Source: Hybos culiciformis
Taxonomy: Eukaryota > Arthropoda > Insecta > Diptera > Hybotidae
Length of the DNA: 64,000 nt
NCBI GenBank assembly: GCA_964007475.1
Contig: CAXFZM010000042.1
Coordinates: 62,001 to 126,000, forward strand
Reading direction: 5' to 3'
This document shows, in pieces, positions 57,553 to 64,000 of this stretch (position 1 is its first letter; every line of letters starts with the position of its first letter). The position numbers were made by a program, and so were the translations under genes. Under the pieces are notes generated by a model. The model saw only the letters and a program-made list of their open reading frames with translations, was not told the DNA's origin and ran no database searches.

Positions 57553-57660
57553 ATAAAACGTAATTTAAATTTTAACCTATGTTTTTTTTGTTAAATATTA
57601 AAATCTTTTCTACGGAAGCACTCAATACGTTCAATATATGAAGGATTCGTCCTGATAGGA

Positions 57661-58055
57661 CTATCTACTGTTGCTTACTTAATGTCTAATTATTATATAC
57701 TTAATAGAATATATCTTAACCTAAGTAGTAGGTGCGGCCTGACACCTCGCCTCTTCGAAAGATAAATTTATTAAACTTATATTTAGATTATGAACATAAG
57801 CTGAGAAAATCTACCCTGCCTTATTACATTTATCTTAAAATTCCAGTATATGTTTAATAAATTTTTCTTTTTATTATACTTTTTACATTTTGTATAAAAT
57901 TTAGCAATAGTTCATTAGACTTTTCCTTTTTTTTTTTTTTTTTAATTTTTTTAATTTTTTTTTAAATAGGTATACTAAAGTTTTTATTCTTAACATTTTA
58001 ATTTTTTAAACTTAAAATAATTTCGATTTATTTTTTTTTTTTTTTTAAATATATG
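57661..58055. other. AT-rich spacer
   Basis: No recognised feature apart from poly-T runs (57926-57960, 58030-58046). Confidence 0.5.
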
Positions 58056-58605
58056 CACTCAAAAAATTCTTACCTTACCAAGTACGGTTTTTTTTACCAT
58101 TAAAAAAAATCTCATATATTTTTTCCAGAACGGTAAAAATTTTATTAAGTTAACTGTCAAGATCATAAATTTATCCTTCCTTCCTAAAGGTTTTCGAAAT
58201 CCTTAAGCCGTTAAAACTTCCCATTAAATTTAAAAATTGCTTTAAAACAACATTTTCGTAACCATTCTACGGTTTTAAAAACATTATATTTTTTTCAACG
58301 TCTCTTTTACAATTATTGCAATGGTCAAAGCTATTCTAATAACGATGAAAAAAAGAAGTCCATTGCAATAATGTTTTTTTTTTCGTTCTACGGTTTTCAA
58401 CACCTTCTTATGCTTGCTTATAACGCCTTTTAAAAGGAAATTGTCATTTATTGTAATGACATATGCATAAAAAAAAAATCAGTATTTCTAACAAAAAAAA
58501 TATTATTTTAACGTACAAAATATATTCCGTCGAACTTATATTTTCCATTTTACACATTGTCGTAGATTGAAATAAATAAATAAATAAATAAATAAATAAA
58601 TTCAG

Positions 58606-58676
58606 TTCATAGCTCAGTGGAAAGAGTTGATGGATTGCAATGTTCAGGACAGTGGTTCGAAGCTACAAGCGGCCAT
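58606..58676 (+). ncRNA. tRNA-like unit 1 (GCA loop)
   Basis: A-box-like TAGCTCAGTGG (58610-58620) and B-box-like GGTTCGAAGCT (58654-58664) are spaced as in tRNA genes. The anticodon-loop-like TTGCAAT would give GCA. The acceptor arms do not pair, so it is a tRNA-derived unit (as in a SINE head) rather than a working tRNA gene. Confidence 0.6.
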
Positions 58677-58790
58677 GAAAAAATTATTAAAAAAAAATAA
58701 ATAAATAAATTAAAAAAATAAGTAAAAAAATTAATAAAAATAAATAAAAAAATTTAAATAAATAAAAAAAATTAAATAAAATAAAAAAAA

Positions 58791-59018
58791 AAAACACACG
58801 AAGCAGTCATAGAACTGCCTACAGAAGTTTATACTTAAAAATTTAAACTATGAAATAACAGTGGCTACAAATGACAGTACAAAATGTAAATTAAAATATT
58901 TTTTTTTTAATTTACATTTTGTACTCAGCAGACTATCATTTGTAGCCACTGTTATTTCATAGTTTAGATTTTGAAGTATAAACTTCTGTAGGCAGTTCTA
59001 CGACTGCTTCGTGTGTTT
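58791..59018. mobile_element. Near-perfect 228-bp hairpin
   Basis: Arms of about 105 bp starting ACACACGAAGCAGTC and CTGCCTACAGAAGTTTATAC, with a short AT-rich centre. Arm differences are few, which suggests a young fold-back insertion. No coding. Confidence 0.85.
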
Positions 59019-59141
59019 TTTATATATACATAAACAACTAAAAAATGTAATATCTTATATCGTATATTTTTCTTGATTAAATAAATAAAAAAATAAAAAA
59101 CAACACAAAAAAATATCAAAATACTGTTTTATTATGATTCA

Positions 59142-59388
59142 TGTGTTTTTTTATTATATTTTAGAAATCCAAAATCATATGGGCTATATGGCTTAGTGGC
59201 TAGAACATCGGACTATAAGAGTGAAGGTGTCAGGTTCGATTCCCCAATGAATACATTTTTTTTTTCATTTTTTTGAACATAATAATTTTTAATTTTTTTG
59301 AACATAATTTTTTTATTGGTAGAATATGTAATTTTTTTGCTTGTAATATTGGGCCCTATATATACATATATTTGAAATTAAAAAAGTG
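59142..59388 (+). repeat. tRNA-like repeat, first copy (unit 2)
   Basis: Unit 2 has A box TATGGCTTAGTGG (59187-59199) and B box GGTTCGATTCC (59233-59243). The tail has two AATTTTTTTGAACATAAT-type repeats and ends near GGGCCCTATAT. The whole block recurs at 60535-60765. Confidence 0.85.
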
Positions 59389-60534
59389 TACGATAATTAT
59401 GAATTCCTACCCAAAATTTTTGGTCTGGTAATCTTTATTTCACCAGAGATACCTATTTTGAAAATTTTTTTTTTGCATATTTTGAGCCGGGAAAACCTAT
59501 AATGATAAATTACTTGATCGATATCTATACTATCAATGCCAAAATATACCTATGTTGTTTCTCAAGGCTTTAATAAAATTATTTGTAACGAGTTTAGTGC
59601 GTCCAATATTATAAATTTGTTTTAAAGGATATAATATTTATAACTTTAGTGGTTACATGATCTCTGTAAAAAAATAAAACAAAAACATGAAACGTGAAAT
59701 GAAATGTGATCACTTTTCTTACTTATTTTTCTCCTGGGAAATTCGTACTTTTTTTAGCGTTTATTGTCTTATTAACTACAACAGGATTAACAAATGCTTG
59801 TTTAAATACATATATACATATAACTGTCTTGTCATAGTAAGTGGTAAAACATGTTTGAAAATTAGTTGGGACTTTAGTGATATACCTATTATCCGGTGTC
59901 TAAATTTTTTATTAATGATCACAAGATTATGTAAATTGTGAAAATAAGATTGCCCGAAAAAGCTGTGAATATTGCAGAACGCTGCCCACAATATTGAAAA
60001 ATAGTTCATTCAACTCGCTATTAAAAAACTGATTTCTGAATAGGATAGTTTTTTTTTCACAATTAAATTTTTAAAATAACCTTTGCCACCAAATTTGCTA
60101 CAATTTTACTTAGCTCTGTGTTTTGCTTCAAAAATAGAATATGTATAAAAAATGATAAATTAGTGGCTGATAAAAATATTTTGGTTTGTTTAAATATCTC
60201 AAAAAAACTAATTATTATGAAAAAAAAAAATTAAAATATTTCACAAAAAACTCGTTATTGGGACAGTGTGATGTTCTACTACTAAGCCATATTGTGTATG
60301 AGTTTAGCTTTCTAAAAAAACACAAAAAATTTATTTTCCTAAATAATATTAAATCTCAATTTATGACAAAATGATGAAGGTTTTGTGTTGTAGTATTAAT
60401 TTTTTGTTTGGGTTAGTTAATTTTTCAAACTCGTTTTTTGAGTATTCTAATTCTTTTCTTATTTTCTTTTTTGAGTATTATTTCATATTCTCCTACAATA
60501 AAATAAAAACAAAAAAATGAATGGTTTATTAGAA

Positions 60535-60880
60535 TTTTTTTATTATATTTTAGAAATCCAAAATCATATGGGCTATATGGCTTAGTGGCTAGAACATCGG
60601 ACTATAAGAGTGAAGGTGTCAGGTTTGATTCCCCCCAATGAATACATTTTTTTTTAAATTTTTTTGAACATAATAATTTTTAATTTTTTTGAACATAATT
60701 TTTTTATTGGTAGAATGTGTAATTTTTTTGCTTGTAATATTGGGCCCTATATTTGAAATTAAAAAAAAATCTTTTCATTGGGAATCGAACCAGGCACCTT
60801 CAGACTTACAGTCCTATGTTCTTGCCACTAAGCCATATTCTCCATATGATATTGGGTTTCTTAAATATAATAAAAAAATA
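60535..60880. repeat. tRNA-like inverted pair (units 3 and 4)
   Basis: Unit 3 (plus; A box 60578-60588, B box 60622-60632) belongs to the second copy of the repeat at 59142. Unit 4 (minus; B box 60780-60791, A box 60825-60836) is a diverged inverted copy with the flank ATATCATATGG. Together they make inverted repeats of about 100 bp. Loops read ACTATAAG and ACTGTAAG, tRNA-Tyr-like in unit 4. The acceptor stems do not pair. Confidence 0.75.
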
Positions 60881-61003
60881 AGTATTCTTATTCTAATTTT
60901 TCTGAGAAAAATGATGAGAAAAATTCTATATGAAAATGGATTTTTACCCTCTACCAAAATTCATCAAACGCCGCTAAAGAAGTATAAACTTCAAAACAAA
61001 TAA

Positions 61004-61245
61004 AATTAACAAATAAAAAAAAAAAAAAAATTAAAAAAAATTAAAAATAAAAAAAAAAAATTAAATAAAAAAAATAAAAAAAATATAAAAAAAAAATAAA
61101 AAAAAATTAATAAAAAATTAATAAAAAATAAAAAAAAAAATAAAAAAAATATAAAAAAAAAAAATAAAATAAATAATAAAAAAAAAATTAAATAAATAAA
61201 AAAAATGTAGTCTAGCAAATTTTTTTTTTTGTATTTGCGGTGTTT
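61004..61245. repeat. A-rich low-complexity tract
   Basis: Mostly A with AAT, AAAT and AATAA units. The Phe-rich frame on the minus strand is a product of this composition. Confidence 0.85.
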
Positions 61246-61673
61246 TTTGCTGAGGAATTTGAAAGGTTTTTGGTTTTGGGTCATCATCAAGCTAAAGTAC
61301 GTTTATACTAAAAAACTACCTTAATTTTAAATAACAAATCCGTTATCAGAACGAATCGGACCTTTTTATTAATTAAAAGTAACCTTAATATTAACGATAT
61401 TTGTCGTCATATTTAAGGCCTATTATATCATATATTCGTTATTTAAATGGTATAGACCTTATAAGAAGGACCTTACCTTGGTTTGAAAGAAAATATCAAA
61501 GGTTTTTAAAAGAGAGAGTTTTAAATAGAAGGGAGATGTAGTTAGTTTAAAGACCCTTTTTAACGACATAAGGAAGAAAAATAATGGGAACTCCTTTGGA
61601 CAAAAAATAAAGTGAAATCCCGTTAATAATAACAGCGTTTTTTTTTTAAAAGTAAGGTAAGAATTTTTTGAGT

Positions 61674-62079
61674 ATGTCACATTTTATTTATATAACGAGA
61701 GGATTGTATTGTAGTGTAAAAACAGTTGAGCTGTAAAAATTATTGTTCTTTACAATGCAATCCAGCCCTTTTAGGTAATTAAATAATTTAATCCTAGTTT
61801 GTTATTTTATTTACATGTTCTGTTTTAACATTATTTCCGATTACTATTTTTGATTTCATCATTTCAAAAAAAATTTTTTTTAACTTATCTGAGTTTTCTT
61901 TTACATTCTTGATTTTTCTTTTTAAATATATATTATAACAAATAATATAGTTAATTTATTCAAAATTTTTTAACAATTTAATTTATTTATTTTTTTTTTT
62001 TTTTATACATTCTTGATTTGCTAATTCTAATTTTTTTTTTTTTGAGAAATACTTTAATATAATTTATATGTTTACCATT
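61674..62079. other. AT-rich spacer next to Gypsy fragment
   Basis: T-rich. TACATTCTTGATTT occurs twice (about 61900 and 62007). It may be the 3' part of the Gypsy element whose integrase is on the minus strand, but no LTR or env is recognised. Confidence 0.4.
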
Positions 62080-62631
62080 TTATTTTGTATATTTCATAAT
62101 TCTATTTTTGTGAACAATAAATTCATTATTTTTATCGTTTTTAATTGTAATATTAACATTATCAATGCGTTTGATTTTGTAAGGTCCTGAATAGACTGGG
62201 TCTAATTTGTGTCGATTTTCTTTACGTAATAAAATTGTATCATTTACTTTAAAATTCTGAGTTTTACTCTCTAAATAAATTTTGGCTAGAATCCCTAGCT
62301 TTGATCTAGTTAAACGATTTTTACTGGGAAATTCAATTATTGAAAATAGTTTTATAGTTTCAGAAACTAGTTTACGCAAAAATCTAGTTCTCAAAAGCTA
62401 GATTTCTAGGTAAAATTTTACAAATTATTTACCGAACATAGATTCCATTTCAGATCATTAATATTCCAGTTATTTTGGTAAACTAGATTACAAGAACGGA
62501 AATTTAAAACTAGAATACAGTTTTAAAATAGTTTTAGACAAATTTGAAAAATTATTAAAATCTAGTTTCTGCAATTATCATCTATTTCTCATTGCTAGAT
62601 TTCAATTATTGATACCAGATTTTTTTGCTGT

Positions 62632-62700
62632 CTTCGGGATTTGAACCTGCGTCCTTAGAATTGCAAATAACTAACATACCACAAAGAAAATGTGTATACC
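62632..62700 (-). ncRNA. tRNA-like unit 5
   Basis: On the minus strand, the B-box-like GGTTCAAATCCC is at 62636-62647, with a weak A box near 62687-62697 and a TTGCAAT loop (GCA). The acceptor arm does not pair. Confidence 0.55.
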
Positions 62701-62735
62701 AAATTTATATTTTCTATTTTATGTACATTTTAAAT

Positions 62736-62810
62736 TTCAATACCGTAGCTGAGTGGTAGTGTTGGCGAATTGCAATGTTAAAGAACCAGGTTCGAATCCG
62801 GAAGAAGGCG
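62736..62810 (+). ncRNA. tRNA-like unit 6
   Basis: A box TAGCTGAGTGG (62746-62756), B box GGTTCGAATCC (62789-62799) and a TTGCAAT loop. It lies about 40 bp from unit 5 in the opposite direction. It resembles unit 1 more than units 2-4. Confidence 0.6.
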
Positions 62811-64000
62811 TAAGAAATAAAATTAGAATTTAATAAAAATCTAATAAAGAAATTGTAATAATATAAATAAAAAAAAATATTAGAATAATTTTTTTTTTTT
62901 TTTTTTTTAAAAAGTCACTAGATTCTAGTAAAAAAAATGGAAGATCTAGCCTTGGTAACTAGAATTCCACTAGGAATCTAGTTTGGCATTTTAACTAGAA
63001 TCTAGGTAAATTTTGGAAGCTAGATTTCCAACTAGATCCTAGTTGCACACAATCTAGTTGCTCAATCTAGTTTTTTTCCCCACAATCTAGCCAAAATTTA
63101 TTTAGAGAGTAGCTTTTTGATAGTAAAATTTTTTCGATTTTTCTTTCGCAATTTTTAAAAATTCTTGAGCTATTTTGTGATTCGTTTGCATACGAAATTT
63201 AATGTAACTATCAAAATTATATAGTGGATCAATTTTATTATCTAACAAAAATTTGTGAATGTTTGGTTCTTTAGCAAATACTAATTCATAAGGCGTATAT
63301 TTAAGGTTAAAGTTTACATTCGGAGTTACGTTGTAGCAATAACTAAAATATTTAAGGTATTCGCCCCAATTATCCCTATTTTCATTGATGCAAGATCTTA
63401 AGTATTCGTTGAATACTCTGTGATTTCGTTCTATACAGCCTACTGTCTCGTGATGGTATGGTGTTGAATTTATATGATTAATGTTTAAAAGATTAAAAAG
63501 TTCAGAAGTAATGCAGTTAACGTACTCTTTACCACAATCAGAAAGTATCTTCCGCATCGGGCCATATATTAGAATGCAATGTTCAAATATTGCACGCGGA
63601 ATTGTATTAGCTTCTTTATTTCGGTATTGTAATTAGATATTTGGTTAAATTGCATATTAAAGTGACTCCGTATTGATTACCATTGATTGTTTTCTGAAAT
63701 GGACCTATCGTATCGATGACTACAACGTCGAAAGGTTTTTCAGGTGTTTTTGTTATCATTAGAGGTTCCGTATTCCTATTTTTAGATTTATTTTTCTGAC
63801 ATTTTTCACAACTATTAATATATTTTATCACATCTTGTCCTATTTGTTTCCAATAAAAATTTGATCGTAATTTAGCATACATGTTTTTGGTCTGTATGTC
63901 CCCCGAAGATAGGATCATTATGATATATATTTAAAATATTGACTTTTAATTTCCCTTGGTACGCATACAATTAATATATTTAATTTACTTAAAGTTTTGT

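Larger units (their letters stand above)
55515..57660. repeat. Dispersed repeat, copy B, with two insertions
   Basis: Matches copy A (8580-9870) from TCGGAAGCACACTAATAG to CACTCAATACGTTCAATATA. It is interrupted at 55901-56302 and at 56575-57552. The comparison with copy A gives approximate empty sites for both insertions. Confidence 0.82.
58056..61673. mobile_element. Possible 3.6-kb non-coding element with TIRs and tRNA-like units
   Basis: CACTCAAAAAATTCTTACCT at 58056 and its reverse complement ending at 61673 (TTACTTTT beyond) give about 22 bp of inverted repeat. ATG adjoins both ends, which would be a 3-bp duplication. CACT ends with 3-bp duplications fit the CACTA group, but no transposase is present. 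Inside are four tRNA-like units, a 228-bp hairpin and a 240-bp direct duplication, so it may instead be several small insertions between chance repeats. Confidence 0.45.
62264..63113. mobile_element. CTAG-rich inverted-repeat element inside Gypsy integrase
   Basis: Ends are ACTCTCTAAATAAATTTTGG and its reverse complement, then a series of CTAG-containing motifs (AACTAGATT, AATCTAGTT) on both sides. It splits the integrase between KKFYYQKATL and QNFKVNDTILL. The exact duplication is not clear. Two tRNA-like units lie in its middle in divergent orientation. No protein gene. Confidence 0.8.
62080..63918 (-). pseudogene. Second Gypsy element, integrase, split by an insertion
   Basis: Reading leftward from 63918: zinc-binding part LRSNFYWKQIGQDVIKYINS with CEKCQKNKS; core with VVVIDTIGPFQ (first Asp), LSDCGKEYVN (second Asp, 63530) and CIERNHRVFNEYLRSC (Glu); then the C-terminal GPY domain (LDPVYSGPYKIKRIDNV) and VHKNRIMKYTK at 62080. 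A frame change near 63560-63616 and an 850-bp insertion (62264-63113) break it. It is closer to 17.6/errantivirus-type Gypsy integrases than the element at 3291. The rest of pol would lie to the right of the window. Confidence 0.87.

Noticed and set aside
61006..61290. Phe/Leu-rich membrane-like protein on the minus strand
   Set aside because: The frame runs through an A-rich tract; composition explains it.
58606..62810. Functional tRNA genes
   Set aside because: A and B boxes are good, but acceptor and some anticodon stems do not pair and the units lie in repeats, so I call them tRNA-like.

Overview
This window is nuclear DNA from an invertebrate, most likely an insect. It is very AT-rich, the genes with introns have short GT-AG introns, and the transposons are families common in arthropod genomes: Tc1/mariner, hAT, Polinton/Maverick, BEL/Pao with an insect-type envelope gene, Gypsy, and Jockey/CR1-like LINEs. 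I found no ordinary host protein-coding gene. It reads as a deep nest of mobile elements in AT-rich spacer.

Layout. 1-983: Tc1/mariner transposase pseudogene (minus). 3291-7337: Gypsy element with two LTRs, no recognisable reverse transcriptase, and a second partial leader after the second LTR. 8580-9870 and 55515-57660: two copies of one dispersed repeat, each carrying different insertions. 15270-15766 and 50019-51512: the two halves of one LINE, split by a Polinton. 15767-50018: that Polinton, with a 6-bp target duplication (CACTAG), terminal inverted repeats of about 1.3 kb, a spliced zinc-finger-like gene inside the repeats, integrase (minus), packaging ATPase, penton-like protein, a small membrane-peptide-like gene, a pVI-like gene, major capsid protein, and a head-to-tail array of DNA polymerase B pieces (minus). 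I saw no adenain-like protease. 40983-48700: a 5'-truncated BEL/Pao element with gag, pol, env and one 834-bp LTR, inside the Polinton. 52806-54519: a second LINE (minus). 58056-61673: a non-coding element with tRNA-like units. 62080-63918: Gypsy integrase pseudogene (minus), split by a CTAG-rich element that also holds tRNA-like units.

How the parts relate. The Polinton landed in the LINE, and other elements then landed in the Polinton. One hAT-type element (17820-19220) has a second inside it (17832-18581). A 211-bp element split the pVI-like gene. Two hAT elements (24844-28162 and 28608-32528) split the capsid gene. A short hAT (39741-40459) hit a polymerase fragment. Most of these have exact or near-exact target duplications, so their borders are known to the base. 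The virion-like genes are therefore relics. The hAT at 28608-32528 is the least damaged transposase.

The most unusual signals are: nine consecutive hairpins in the BEL LTR with nearly the same 8-9 nt loop but different, still-paired stems, including G-U pairs (48256-48674); inverted pairs of tRNA-like units (60.5-60.9 and 62.6-62.8 kb); tandem polymerase copies that share one 10-bp disabling duplication; and a fold-back element with a 22-bp flanking duplication and minisatellite arms (56575-57552).
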